64,000 nt of DNA from JAAYCI01 sp964370045 (lineage in GTDB: Bacteria; Bacillota; Clostridia; Oscillospirales; Ruminococcaceae). Both the position numbers and the translations under genes were made by a program. Numbering within the stretch: the first letter of the stretch is position 1; each line of letters begins with the position of its first letter. Shown here in pieces: positions 42,120-51,248 of this stretch. The notes below the pieces were generated by a model. That model was not told the DNA's origin. It did no database searches and saw nothing but the letters and a program-made list of their open reading frames with translations. The DNA is taken from the NCBI GenBank assembly GCA_964370045.1, contig CAYJGZ010000010.1, positions 25,048 through 89,047 of the forward strand. Direction: 5' to 3'.

Positions 42120-42989
42120 ATGGCGACAAAAAAGGGTGGCCTTGGCAGAGGCCTTGGCAGCCTGTTTGAGGATACGGGCAGTGGCGTGGACACGGGCGAG
42201 GACGCACAGGTAAGCCGCCTGCCGCTGCATGATATTGAGCCGGATAAGGACCAGCCCCGAAAAAGCTTTGATGCGGATGCGCTGAGCGAGCTTGCAAAAA
42301 GCATAGAGGAGCACGGGGTGATACAGCCCATTGTGGTGCGGCCAAACCCCACCGGCGGCTACCGCATTATAGCGGGCGAGCGCAGATGGCGCGCGGCACG
42401 GCAAGCGGGGCTTCGTGACGTTCCGGTCTTGGTGAAGGATGTCAGCGACAGCGAGGCGATGGAGCTTGCGCTGATAGAGAACCTGCAACGTGAGGACCTC
42501 GACCCCGTGGAGGAGGCGCTGGGCTACCGCAGGCTGATGGACGTGTGCGGCTACACGCAGGAAAAGGCGGCGGAAAAGGTGGCGAAAAGCCGCAGTGCCG
42601 TTGCCAACAGCCTGCGCATTTTGGCACTGCCAAAGGACGTGCTGGAGCTGCTGAAAAGCGGCGTGCTCACGGGCGGCCACGCAAAGGCGATACTGTCCAT
42701 TCCGCAGGCGCATATGCAAAGCGAAGCGGCGGCGCTGATTGTGAAAGAGGGCATGAACGTGCGCAGGGCGGAGGCCGTGTGTAAAAAAATGCAAAAGCAA
42801 CCCAAGGGCAAAAGCACTGCGCCACTGCGCCCTGCCATTGCGGCGGAGGTGGAGATAGCACTGCGTGAGGTGCTGGGCACGGAGGTACGTGTGGAGTATC
42901 AAGAGGGCAGGGGAAGCCTGAGCGTTGGCTTTTATTCGGACGAACAGCTTAGCGCATTTGCGAACCTTTTGGGCAAGTACGAGCAGTGA
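42120..42989 (+). CDS. parB: Chromosome partitioning protein ParB (Spo0J)
   Basis: This 289-residue CTP-dependent clamp binds parS and spreads along DNA. The CTP-binding domain has PRKSFDADALSELAKSI, GYRIIAGERRWRAARQAG and ALIENLQREDLDPVEEA; the helix-turn-helix has YTQEKAAEKVAKSRSAVANSLR; a dimerising C terminus ends the protein. AAGGAGAAC precedes the ATG. Two parS sites lie close by, upstream of parA. Confidence 0.97.
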   Translation: MATKKGGLGRGLGSLFEDTGSGVDTGEDAQVSRLPLHDIEPDKDQPRKSFDADALSELAKSIEEHGVIQPIVVRPNPTGGYRIIAGERRWRAARQAGLRDVPVLVKDVSDSEAMELALIENLQREDLDPVEEALGYRRLMDVCGYTQEKAAEKVAKSRSAVANSLRILALPKDVLELLKSGVLTGGHAKAILSIPQAHMQSEAAALIVKEGMNVRRAEAVCKKMQKQPKGKSTAPLRPAIAAEVEIALREVLGTEVRVEYQEGRGSLSVGFYSDEQLSAFANLLGKYEQ

Positions 42990-43134
42990 GTGCTTTGTGT
43001 GAAGCAGGCTGATTTTTGACGATAAAACGTAATAAATTTTACAGTAAAATATTGTAAAAAACCAGCCAAAAATATGCACAAAATACCCATAAAATTATGC
43101 AAAAAAATACAGCAAAATTATTGCCATAACACAA

Positions 43135-43260
43135 GGGAGTGGACAAATAGAGGTGATTTAGAATACGTTAAGTGAGAGAAGAAGGCGGTATATCCTCCCC
43201 CCGCCGTAGGCGGGGGGAGGATATACCAAAAAAACTAAATCACTGCGTTTGGACACGCCC
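43135..43260. repeat. Family A MITE-like repeat, near-consensus copy (126 bp)
   Basis: This is the cleanest copy: GGGAGTGGACAAATAG, GGTGATTTAGAATACG, a central palindrome TATATCCTCCCCCC/GGGGGGAGGATATA, AAACTAAATCACTGCG and TTTGGACACGCCC. The 8-bp duplication TAACACAA lies at 43127-43134 and, beyond the inserted family B element, at 43424-43431. Confidence 0.9.
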
Positions 43261-43262
43261 TA

Positions 43263-43423
43263 GATAGTGTCGTCATAAGTTGAAACGAGTAGATTTTGAG
43301 CAATTTTTTCGTCAGACAAGGCGGAAAAACGATGCACTCCTTTGTGGAATGCGAGTTTTGACAACACAGTATGGCGGAAAAATTGCCAAAATCGGACGGC
43401 TGAACACTTGTGACGACACTATC
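43263..43423. repeat. Family B MITE-like element (161 bp), nested at the edge of an A element
   Basis: Perfect terminal inverted repeats GATAGTGTCGTCA and TGACGACACTATC, flanked by TA on both sides (43261-43262 and 43424-43425). TA duplication is the hallmark of IS630/Tc1-mariner-type insertion. A second 161-base copy lies at 58833-58993 in inverse orientation. Confidence 0.85.
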
Positions 43424-43514
43424 TAACACAAATGCAACTTGTGGCAAACACATTACCGGTATAAAATAATGATGTGCCGACAAATATAATACGCACGCTG
43501 AATGGAGGAAAGGT

Positions 43515-44801
43515 ATGCTGGACATAAAGCTTATTCGCACAAATCCCGACAAGGTAAAGGCGGACATCCGCAAAAGAGAGATGGATTTGGACGGTGTGAT
43601 AGACGAGATTTTGGCGCTGGACGAGGAGCGCAGGGTGATTATCACAAAGACGGACAACATGAAGGCGGAGCAAAACTCCGTGAGCAAAAATATATCCGCA
43701 ATGAAGCGTGAGGGACAGGATGCCACCGCTCTGCTGGCGGAGATGAAGCAGCTGGCCGAGCGCATAAAGGAGCAGAGCGCCGAGCTTTCCGCCCTTGAGC
43801 AAAAACAGCAGGAGCGCATGTTGTCACTGCCCAACCTGCCGGATGAGGACGTGCCGGCAGGCGGCAAGGAGAGCAACATCCCACTGCGCACTTTTTTGGA
43901 GCAGACTAAGTTCGACTTTGAGACAAAGGACCACATGGAGCTTTGCGAGACGCTGGGGCTTGTGGACTACAAGCGTGGCTCAAAGCTTGCGGGGCACGGC
44001 GCATGGATTTACCGTGGCAAGGGCGCTCGCCTTGAGTGGGCACTGCTCAACTTTTTTGTGAGCGAGCATCTGAACGATGGCTACGAGCTACTTTTGCCGC
44101 CGCACATGCTGGGCTGGGAATGTGGCTATGTGGCAGGGCAGTTCCCCAAGTTTGAAAACGATGTCTACCACATCGGCAACCCCACAAGCGAGGAGCGCAA
44201 GTTCCTTTTGCCCACCGCCGAGACGGCGCTTGTGAATGTTCACCGTGAGGAAATTTTGTCAATGGAGGAGCTGCCCAAAAAGTACATAGCGTACACGCCC
44301 TGCTACCGCAGAGAGGCGGGCAGCTACCGCAGTGAAGAGCGTGGCATGATTCGCGGGCATCAGTTCAACAAGGTGGAGATGGTGCAGTACACCACCCCCG
44401 AAAAAAGCGACGCCGCCCTTGAGGAGCTTATCGGCAAGGCGGAGAAAATAGTGCAAAAGCTGGGCCTGCACCATCAGGTGTCCAAGCTTGCGGCGGCAGA
44501 TGTGTCCGCCTCCATGGCGTGCACCTACGACATCGAGGTGTGGCTGCCCTCCATGGGTATTTATAAGGAGGTGTCCTCCGCCTCCAACGCACGGGACTTT
44601 CAGGCACGTCGGGGAAGCATCCGCTACCGTGACGAGAATAAAAAAGTTCAGTTTGCGCACACGCTCAACGCCTCCGGCCTTGCGACCTCCCGTGTGTTCC
44701 CCGCACTTTTGGAACAGCACCAAAACGCCGACGGCAGTATCACAATCCCCGAGTGCCTGCGCCCCTTCACCGGCTTTGATGTAATACGCCCGGGCGAGTA
44801 G
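43515..44801 (+). CDS. serS: Seryl-tRNA synthetase
   Basis: This 428-residue class II synthetase charges tRNA-Ser. The N-terminal coiled-coil arm that holds the long variable arm of tRNA-Ser spans about 1-110, rich in Lys/Glu heptads. Motif 2 is in PCYRREAGSYRSEERGMIRG with HQFNKVEMV, and motif 3 in NASGLATSRVFPALLE. ATG 43515 follows GGAGGAAAGG. There is no T-box in the short leader, which is bounded by repeats A and B. Confidence 0.97.
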   Translation: MLDIKLIRTNPDKVKADIRKREMDLDGVIDEILALDEERRVIITKTDNMKAEQNSVSKNISAMKREGQDATALLAEMKQLAERIKEQSAELSALEQKQQERMLSLPNLPDEDVPAGGKESNIPLRTFLEQTKFDFETKDHMELCETLGLVDYKRGSKLAGHGAWIYRGKGARLEWALLNFFVSEHLNDGYELLLPPHMLGWECGYVAGQFPKFENDVYHIGNPTSEERKFLLPTAETALVNVHREEILSMEELPKKYIAYTPCYRREAGSYRSEERGMIRGHQFNKVEMVQYTTPEKSDAALEELIGKAEKIVQKLGLHHQVSKLAAADVSASMACTYDIEVWLPSMGIYKEVSSASNARDFQARRGSIRYRDENKKVQFAHTLNASGLATSRVFPALLEQHQNADGSITIPECLRPFTGFDVIRPGE

Positions 44802-44861
44802 AGCGAGGATTTATTTGGGGTGCTGACAAAATGGCAGGTTTGTTTTTTTGGCGCATCCTTC

Positions 44862-44994
44862 CCCTATACCTGTACTTAACATAGGGCGCGTTACCTCTAA
44901 ATTACTACTATGTGTTCACCACCCCGGTATTTGCGAAAAATACAGCGCCGCACAGCTTTGAGAAGATGATATTATCCACCCGAGCTGTGCGGCG
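44862..44994. repeat. Family A relic followed by a perfect 12-bp inverted repeat
   Basis: TGTACTTAACATAGG...ACCTCTAAATTACTACTATGTGTTCACC (44872-44923) is a degraded family A end. Then CGCCGCACAGCT (44946-44957) pairs perfectly with AGCTGTGCGGCG (44983-44994) around a 25-base loop that contains TTATCCACC, one base from the DnaA box. No T run follows. The remaining gap to the tRNA is AT-rich. Confidence 0.55.
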
Positions 44995-45115
44995 AAATAT
45001 TAAAAAGTGCGTGCTTTAATTTTGGAATAAATCAGCTTAAAATAGCGCAGTAAATATGCTCAAAAAGGCGAAAAATAGTTTGTGAGATTTTGCAGAATAT
45101 TTGCGAAAAAACTTA

Positions 45116-45144
45116 TTGACAAGATGCGCCATATATAGTACACT
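45116..45144 (+). promoter_or_regulatory. Promoter of the tRNA-Met/tRNA-Glu unit
   Basis: TTGACA (45116-45121), 17-base spacer, TACACT (45139-45144). Confidence 0.85.
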
Positions 45145-45177
45145 ACTCAAGTACCCTAATTTTTGGGTGCGGCACGT

Positions 45178-45254
45178 GGCGGTATAGCTCAGTTGGCTAG
45201 AGCATTCGGTTCATACCCGAAGAGTCACTGGTTCAAATCCAGTTACCGCTACCA
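45178..45254 (+). tRNA. tRNA-Met (anticodon CAT, elongator type)
   Basis: The acceptor pairs GGCGGTA with TACCGCT (one G-T), discriminator A and encoded CCA. The anticodon stem-loop CGG-TTCATAC-CCG gives CAT. The sequence closely follows the Bacillus elongator tRNA-Met pattern; a lysidine-type tRNA-Ile is less likely. Confidence 0.9.
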
Positions 45255-45375
45255 AGCGCATCGGCCCATGTGGCTGTGCGTTAGAGGCAGATTTCAGACA
45301 GAATAGTGGGGTGCCGTATGCAATAGCGCGCGGCAGGATGGCTTTGCGGCTTCTGTCTGAGCTCTGCGTTAAGAC

Positions 45376-45394
45376 CAAGGCGATTTTCGCCTTG
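45376..45394 (+). other. Small hairpin between the two tRNAs
   Basis: CAAGGCG (45376-45382) pairs with CGCCTTG (45388-45394) with a 5-base loop, ending 4 bases before tRNA-Glu. It may guide processing of a joint transcript. Confidence 0.5.
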
Positions 45395-45398
45395 TCTC

Positions 45399-45473
45399 GG
45401 CCCTATGGTCAAGCGGTTAAGACACCACCCTTTCACGGTGGAATCTCGGGTTCGATTCCCGGTAGGGTCACCA
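45399..45473 (+). tRNA. tRNA-Glu (anticodon TTC)
   Basis: Acceptor GGCCCTA pairs with TAGGGTC (one G-T), discriminator A, encoded CCA at 45471-45473. Anticodon loop CTTTCAC between CCACC and GGTGG gives TTC. T-loop GTTCGATTC present. Length 75. Confidence 0.97.
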
Positions 45474-45477
45474 CAAA

Positions 45478-45506
45478 AAACACTCGGTTTTGTGCCGAGT
45501 GTTTTT
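45478..45506 (+). terminator. Terminator of the tRNA unit
   Basis: AAACACTCGG (45478-45487) pairs with CCGAGTGTTT (45495-45504), followed by TT. Confidence 0.9.
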
Positions 45507-45603
45507 ATTTGCGGTTTTATACGTATTTAGTGCGTATTTTTTTGTGGCAAAAAAATTCTGCAAAAATAGCCGTTAAAGTGCATGGCAACATCAAAAATAT
45601 GTA

Positions 45604-46254
45604 TCAGCGCAAAACAAGCTCGGCCACCTCCTGCGGTGTCTGCGCCAAAAAATCTGCGCCTGCCGTACACAGCTCCTCCTGCGAGCGAAAGCCCCACAAA
45701 ACACCACAGCTTTTTAGCGCTGCATTTTTTGCGGCGAGCATGTCCACGTCCGAGTCTCCCACAAACAGCGTACTGCTTGCATCGGCGCAAAGCTGCTCGA
45801 GCGCAAAATGCAGCATGTTCGGCGCAGGCTTTGGCGGTGTTTCCTCGTTTGGGCCTGCCACCACCGAAAAAATCCCCGGAAAGTAATTTTCCACTATCGG
45901 CCGTGCAAAAACCGCCTGTTTGTTGCTCACCACCCCCAGCGAAACACCCGCCTGCTTCAGCTGCGCCAGCATGTCCACTATGCCGACATATGGGTGGGTG
46001 AACTGCTGCATCTGCTGTGTGTAGTATCGCCCGAAAAGCTCGCTCGCAAGCGCAAGGGTGTGCTCGCCCCGGCTTTGCTCGGGCAACATGCGCCAAATCA
46101 GCTTTGGCACGCCGTTGCCCACCATTTTCTTATAATCTTCCGCCGTGTGGCGGCCAAGCCCCAGTGCACTTAGCGTTTGGTTGCAGGCGTGGGTCAAATC
46201 CTGTAGAGTGTTTAAGAGAGTACCGTCCAAATCAAATAAAACGCTGTGAAACAT
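45604..46254 (-). CDS. HAD-superfamily phosphatase (phosphoglycolate phosphatase-like)
   Basis: This 216-residue cytoplasmic phosphatase has HAD motif I FDLDGTLLNT with the Asp nucleophile, a helical cap domain, motif II in LGVVSNKQ, the conserved Lys region (ETPPKPAPNML) and motif IV FVGDSDVDMLAAKNA. The architecture matches Gph/PpaX, which clear 2-phosphoglycolate or pyrophosphate, but substrate cannot be fixed by sequence. AGAGGAAGG precedes the ATG. It is a lone gene convergent with the tRNA unit. Confidence 0.87.
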   Translation of the reverse strand: MFHSVLFDLDGTLLNTLQDLTHACNQTLSALGLGRHTAEDYKKMVGNGVPKLIWRMLPEQSRGEHTLALASELFGRYYTQQMQQFTHPYVGIVDMLAQLKQAGVSLGVVSNKQAVFARPIVENYFPGIFSVVAGPNEETPPKPAPNMLHFALEQLCADASSTLFVGDSDVDMLAAKNAALKSCGVLWGFRSQEELCTAGADFLAQTPQEVAELVLR

Positions 46255-47002
46255 TTTAGCTACCTTCCTCTTTGAAGTGATGTGCTTGCCGATATTTCCA
46301 TGTGTATGAAAAAAGTGGAAATGTCAAGCAAGTTTAATTTTTTTGAATATTTTTGTGTGCGCAAAACGAAATCGGCCGCCTCGGGTGCGCAGGGGAGCTT
46401 TGTGAGCGCATCTGCAAAAGAACAGTATAAGCAGGCACAAACAAAACGTGCACGAAGTGTCAAAAATAGGCTGTAAATAGAGTGTGGGACAAAAAATACA
46501 AATAAAAGCCGAGAAATACTAAAATAAGCAAAATGTGGATGGATTAACAAAATATTACAACACATAGCGCTTAAAATGGGCGGTTACAGCCCAAAATGAT
46601 AGACAGACAAAGAAATAAAGCGGTATTAACATATAATATAAGGGTAAAAAGGAAATAAAAAGCGAATACAGCTTAGAAATAACCCGAAAGTGCGAATGCA
46701 AAGACAAAAATTGTGGGGAAAGTAGCTCCGAATTTGAGCGATGAAATATATAGCAAAAAATAAAAATAAAATGCTCAAAACAGGGCAAAAACACAGAGAA
46801 AGATGGTAAGATGTTTCCTGTGAAAAGTGTGAGTTGAAAGCAAAAAAGTTGCCAATAAAAAGCAAAACAAAACCCTTATAATACACACAAAATTGATATA
46901 TAATAGTGTTGTGAGGTGCAATTATATGAAATGTGCTTTTCTATTGGCGTGAAATATAGGAAAACACATGAATTACATCAAGAAACAGGGGAGGCGGAGC
47001 AT
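46255..47002. other. AT-rich gene-free gap
   Basis: About 750 bases between the HAD gene and dinB. Small open frames on both strands have no plausible start site or family likeness. No repeat family, tRNA or clear hairpin was found. Confidence 0.5.
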
Positions 47003-48259
47003 ATGACTAAAGAGCGTGTTATATTTCACTGCGACTGCAACAGCTTTTACGCATCTGTGGAGTTGCTTGCGTATCCGCACCTAAAGGAGCTTCCCGTTGC
47101 GGTGTCGGGGAGCACCGACATGCGCCACGGCATTATTTTGGCAAAAAATGAGGCTGCAAAAAAATATGGGGTGAAAACAGCACAGACTGTGTGGCAGGCG
47201 AAAAAGAAATGCCCACAGCTGCAACTACTGCGGCCAAACCGCTCAAAATACACGCATTATTCACGTGTCATCAATGAAATTTATGGCGAATACACAGACT
47301 GTGTTGAGCCTTTTGGCATAGATGAAAGCTGGCTGGACATGAGCGGAAGCTGGCAGCTGTTTGGCGCATCGCCCAAAGAGGTAGCGGATATTTTACGACA
47401 GAATGTATTAAAGCGCACGGGGCTAAGCATTTCCGTCGGGGTAAGCTTCAACAAAATATTCGCAAAGCTCGGCTCGGACTACAAAAAACCAAACGCTACA
47501 ACGCTGATTAGCCCCGAAAACTACAAAGCAATCGTATGGCCCATGCCTGTGGGCGACCTCCTTTACGTGGGAGGAAAAATGGCAGAGACGCTAAAGGAGG
47601 TGGGCATAGACACCATAGGCAAGCTGGCGGCAGCAGATGAAGCGATGCTACAAGAAATTTTGGGCAAGCAGGGCCCACAAATTATACGCTACGCACGTGG
47701 AGATGACGATGCCCTCGTGCGCAAAATAGGCGAGCGAGAGCCGGTGAAAAGCGTGGGCAACGGCACTACATTCAGCCGAGACCTGCTGGGGCATGCGGAC
47801 GTGCACACGGCCACAGCACAGTTAGCAGATGAGGTGGCACAGCGCTTACGTAGCGAAAAATTGTTTGCGCACAGCCTCCAGGTGCAGATAAAAAATCCAC
47901 AGCTAAAGGTCATATCAAGGCAAAAAAACCTCCCATATTCGTCTAATCTTGCAAAGGACTTAGCTAAGATTGCAATGGAGATAATAGGGGAAAACTGGGA
48001 TTACACAAAGCCCATAAGAATGCTAACACTCACCGCGCAAAGCCTTACACCCCTACCCATGAGCACTCAAATTAGCTTGTTTGAGGAGGCGCAGGAGCTA
48101 AACCCCAAGAGAGAAAAGTTGGAGCACAGCATAGATGCCATACGAGGCAAGTTTGGCAAGCAATCCATTCGTTTGGGTGGTGTTTTACAAAACGATATAG
48201 GGTTTAGTAGAGGAGCGCAGGTTGAAGAGGCTGAAGAAAAATATGAATATGAGCCTTAA
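47003..48259 (+). CDS. dinB: DNA polymerase IV (Y family)
   Basis: This 418-residue translesion polymerase has the catalytic FHCDCNSFYASVEL at the N terminus, the second acidic cluster in FGIDESWLDM and VGVSFNKIFAKLGSDYKKP, then a helix-hairpin-helix thumb and little-finger domain. It has Asp-Glu in IDES, in keeping with activity. ATG 47003 follows GGGAGGCGGAG. I found no LexA-type box in the AT-rich region upstream. A strong shared terminator lies 350 bases downstream. Confidence 0.93.
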   Translation: MTKERVIFHCDCNSFYASVELLAYPHLKELPVAVSGSTDMRHGIILAKNEAAKKYGVKTAQTVWQAKKKCPQLQLLRPNRSKYTHYSRVINEIYGEYTDCVEPFGIDESWLDMSGSWQLFGASPKEVADILRQNVLKRTGLSISVGVSFNKIFAKLGSDYKKPNATTLISPENYKAIVWPMPVGDLLYVGGKMAETLKEVGIDTIGKLAAADEAMLQEILGKQGPQIIRYARGDDDALVRKIGEREPVKSVGNGTTFSRDLLGHADVHTATAQLADEVAQRLRSEKLFAHSLQVQIKNPQLKVISRQKNLPYSSNLAKDLAKIAMEIIGENWDYTKPIRMLTLTAQSLTPLPMSTQISLFEEAQELNPKREKLEHSIDAIRGKFGKQSIRLGGVLQNDIGFSRGAQVEEAEEKYEYEP

Positions 48260-48607
48260 ATTGATGGATAGGCTGTAAAATACAGTGCAGTAAAAGCATA
48301 ATTGAGGGTGCATTTGTTGGAAATGTTTGCAAATACCGCAACGGCAAAATCCATAATTTTGTGCAAAAAATCTACAAACAATGCTTGTAAAATAGAGCAC
48401 TGTGCAGAATTAAAAACTATTTTGCGCTTAATTTTGTGCGTATTTTGTGGCGATAAAAACATGTTACGAAGTACGGATAAAATTCCATAAAAATGTAAAG
48501 TGCGCATGGAAAAATTAGGAAATATGCGGTTTTCCTATATGGAAAAAACTTTTATAATAAAATGAAAATAGATTGAAATTAAACAGATGAAAATACAAAT
48601 ATATACG

Positions 48608-48652
48608 AACAAACGTTCAAATCAACAATTATGATTTGAACGTTTGTTTTTT
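48608..48652. terminator. Strong bidirectional terminator between dinB and the HTH gene
   Basis: AACAAACGTTCAAATCA (48608-48624) pairs perfectly with its complement at 48632-48648 around a 7-base loop, with T after and A before. It lies between convergent genes. The remaining 350 bases of the gap are AT-rich and featureless. Confidence 0.9.
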
Positions 48653-48674
48653 GAAATATATTAAGCGAATATAT

Positions 48675-50312
48675 TTAACCTATTAAATTTAAGCATCTTA
48701 AAATAAAAGTAGTAGAACCGAAAAGCGTATAACGTGCAACGAAAAACCTATCGTCAAATTCCACCAGAGAGCGACACAGCTGGCCGGGTTCACTTTCCTC
48801 GCTTGCAATCTGAACAAGCTTATCGTTGGTAAGCCGTGCGGCGGAAACCGACTGGTGCAACTCCACCATGGTGCACAGCTGTGGACCGTGGGAACAGTCA
48901 TGCACTTCTGAAATAAAGTTGACAACCTCTTTGCCAACGTCGCTTAATTCGGGAATGTTAGAAGAATCATCAAAATTTTCATTAAAATTAGGTGATTTTA
49001 ATGTGTTTTCTGTTGTTTCTGTGGTGACGTCTGTGCCCGATTTTTCTGCAGAAGGGGCAGACGTCACATCCGGAGCAGGTGGCTTGGCAATATTTTCAGG
49101 CTCAGAAGGCGTATGCTGTGGCATTTGCGAAAAATACACATATGGCGGATACATCGCTCCCGGCTCGGGGTGCATAGCAGGAATATAGGGCCTGCCATGT
49201 GCGGGCAGTGGTGTGCCGGGCAAGACTCCTGCGGGGATAACATACGAATAAACGTGATTTTCGTCCTTGATGAGGTAAGGTGTGGAGTGTTGCGCTTGGG
49301 TGGGGGCGAGTGGTGCATATGTGGGAACTGCCTGTGAGTTTTGCGGTGGGGCCTGTGCGCTATTTTGTGGATACGGTGTAAACTGAATCTGTGAAAAAGG
49401 AACACCACCGCTCTGCTCGGGTGTGGAGATGGGCAAAGGTGAAAGAGAAAAATCGCTCGGCATCGTAGGTTGTGGGGTGCAATACACAGCGGATTGTGCC
49501 ATCTGCGGCACAACAGTGCTCGCAGGCGCTTGAGCCTGAACAGGTGCGCTCGTGGGAACGGCCACAGGCGCTTGAGCCTGAACGGGTGCGCTCGTGGGAA
49601 CGGCCGCAGGCGCTTGAGCCTGAACAGGTGCGCTCGTGGGAACAGCCGCAGGCGCTTGAGCCTGAACGGGTGCGCTCGTGGGAACGGCCGCAGGCGCTTG
49701 AGCCTGAACGGGTGCGCTCATGGGAACAGCCACAGGCGCTTGAGCCTGAACAGGTGCGCTCATGGGAACAGCCGCAGGCGCTTGAGCCTGAACAGGTGCG
49801 CTAACGGGGGGTGGCGCAGGCGTTGGAAGCGGAGCAGGCGTAGCGGAGTAGTGTAAAAATGTCGAATTATCGATAGTTTGAGCAGGTGGTTCGGGAAGCG
49901 GCTCGACTGTGGCAGAGTAAGCGGACGCATCGTTTGTGCCGCTTTCCGAGGGGGGTTCTGCCGCAGGTAGAGGCGCGCTCTCGCCTGATGTATCAAAAGA
50001 AAGCGTGTCGGGAACAGGCGGTGCGGCGGGTGGGGCGTATTGCTCTGCGCTCGGAGCGGCATCAGACGCATCGAAAGCAGACGCAGATGAAACCTCCAAA
50101 GGCTCATCCATGTCCAAGCCGTCGCCCTCGCCTGAAAATTCATCCGCAGGGCCACCGTTGAGCAGGCGCTGTACCTCGTTTTCGGGGAAGCGCCACTGTC
50201 CGCCTATCTTGCGCCCGATTAGGCGGCCGTTTTTGAGGTAGTTTCTTATCGTGCGCCCCGTAACCGAAGCAAGCTCTGCCACCTCTTCCACCGTGTACAA
50301 TTTTTCAATCAT
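48675..50312 (-). CDS. HTH (MerR/excisionase-like) protein with Pro/Ala/Gln tandem repeat
   Basis: This is a 545-residue protein in three parts. Residues 1-52 form an excisionase/MerR-type helix-turn-helix (YTVEEVAELASVTGRTIRNY, then GRLIGRKIGGQWRF). A disordered middle of about 400 residues, rich in Pro, Ala, Ser and Gln, includes seven tandem copies of a 14-residue unit containing SAPVQAQAP. The last 95 residues form a compact-looking domain (SDVGKEVVNFISEVHDCSHG...CTMVELHQSV...FFVARYTLFGSTTFI). Proteins with this HTH and tail arrangement but short middles occur in Clostridia; their function is unknown. It could be a DNA-bound scaffold or regulator. GGGGCATGGCATATG context gives only a modest ribosome binding site. 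Confidence 0.7.
   Translation of the reverse strand: MIEKLYTVEEVAELASVTGRTIRNYLKNGRLIGRKIGGQWRFPENEVQRLLNGGPADEFSGEGDGLDMDEPLEVSSASAFDASDAAPSAEQYAPPAAPPVPDTLSFDTSGESAPLPAAEPPSESGTNDASAYSATVEPLPEPPAQTIDNSTFLHYSATPAPLPTPAPPPVSAPVQAQAPAAVPMSAPVQAQAPVAVPMSAPVQAQAPAAVPTSAPVQAQAPAAVPTSAPVQAQAPAAVPTSAPVQAQAPVAVPTSAPVQAQAPASTVVPQMAQSAVYCTPQPTMPSDFSLSPLPISTPEQSGGVPFSQIQFTPYPQNSAQAPPQNSQAVPTYAPLAPTQAQHSTPYLIKDENHVYSYVIPAGVLPGTPLPAHGRPYIPAMHPEPGAMYPPYVYFSQMPQHTPSEPENIAKPPAPDVTSAPSAEKSGTDVTTETTENTLKSPNFNENFDDSSNIPELSDVGKEVVNFISEVHDCSHGPQLCTMVELHQSVSAARLTNDKLVQIASEESEPGQLCRSLVEFDDRFFVARYTLFGSTTFILRCLNLIG
49525..49806. repeat. 42-bp tandem repeat inside the HTH gene (seven units)
   Basis: Units begin at 49525, 49567, 49609, 49651, 49693, 49735 and 49777, each 42 bases (14 codons), differing at only a few positions (CTCGTG/CTCATG; GGCC/AGCC). 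Copy number changes would keep the reading frame. Confidence 0.92.
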
Positions 50313-50427
50313 ATGCCATGCCCCAGCTTTCCTAATGTGTAGTACAAAAGTATGTAAACACAGTATAAAACCTTATTTTTGCAAAGGCAAGTAAAAGTAA
50401 GACATTTACATGTTATTTCCTAACATT

Positions 50428-51132
50428 TCATATGTTTTTCATGCGCAGTATAGCCTGCTCGTTTAGCGGTACATCCGCCATGCGTGCAACACATGCTTTT
50501 ATGGAAATTCCCATTTCGGAAAACATTTTTTCGTGTTCGGTACGTATATTCCACGCAGGCTCCTGCGCGTGTAGGTCCTCACAGCGCCATGTTATCTCAA
50601 AGCCCGCAATGGGAAAGTAGCGCAGGGTGTCCTTGTACAGCCGCTCGTCGTCCGTCTTGAACCATATCTCGGCGTTTGGGCGCATCACGTGGCGCAGGTG
50701 CACAAGCTGGCGAGGGTGCGTGAGGCGATGCTTTGCGTGGCCGCTCTTGTACCAAGGGTTGCAAAAGTTTATGAACACCCGCTCCACCGCATCCTCTGCA
50801 CTTAAAATATTTTCCATCAGCTCGATTTCACAGCTTGTGATGAGCACGTTGGAGATGGGACGCTTACTTTTTGCAAACTGCGCCTCTATGGTGCGCTTTG
50901 CCACCACAAGCACCTCGCTTTTTATGTCCAGGCCAAGATGGTTGAATTCGGGGTTTTGCACTGCCTGTTGTGCCAAAAATCCACCCTTTCCACACCCAAG
51001 CTCCAGCCGTAGCGGCAGGCTCGGCTCTGCAAAGGCAGTTGCCCAGCGGCCCTTTAGCTCGGATGGGTTGTTTATGTTGTAATCCCACGCCGCAAGCTCG
51101 GGGCGCGCGTAGGGTTTGTGTCGCATTCGCAT
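50428..51132 (-). CDS. trmB: tRNA (guanine-46-N7)-methyltransferase
   Basis: This 234-residue SAM-dependent enzyme makes m7G46 in the tRNA variable loop. It carries the SAM motif LELGCGKGGFLAQQA, the acidic LGLDIKSEVL, and FINFCNPWYKSGHAKHRLTH, where most homologues have NF-DPW; here Asn replaces that Asp. The end WNIRTEHEKMFSEMG follows the family. ATG 51132 lies after GGAGGTACACACC. It stands alone on the minus strand. Confidence 0.92.
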   Translation of the reverse strand: MRMRHKPYARPELAAWDYNINNPSELKGRWATAFAEPSLPLRLELGCGKGGFLAQQAVQNPEFNHLGLDIKSEVLVVAKRTIEAQFAKSKRPISNVLITSCEIELMENILSAEDAVERVFINFCNPWYKSGHAKHRLTHPRQLVHLRHVMRPNAEIWFKTDDERLYKDTLRYFPIAGFEITWRCEDLHAQEPAWNIRTEHEKMFSEMGISIKACVARMADVPLNEQAILRMKNI

Positions 51133-51248
51133 GGTGTGTACCTCCAAAGTAGATGTGAAATGTGAAACTTTAGTTTGTTGAACCTGCAAGTAAAATCAAA
51201 TATATGTATAAACATTGTGAAAATTTACAAATTGGAATATAACATAAC

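Noticed and set aside
43427..43514. T-box leader before serS
   Set aside because: The leader is under 90 bases and lacks the T-box sequence and a terminator/antiterminator pair.
46282..46476. 64-codon open frame on the plus strand
   Set aside because: Composition is biased, no ribosome binding site, and it lies in a broad AT-rich gap without other gene signals.
49525..49806. CRISPR array
   Set aside because: The repeated units are contiguous with no unique spacers and encode a protein repeat; no cas genes are present.
49470..49856. Repetitive open frames on the plus strand opposite the HTH gene
   Set aside because: They exist because the 42-bp repeat on the opposite strand is open in several frames; there is no start context.
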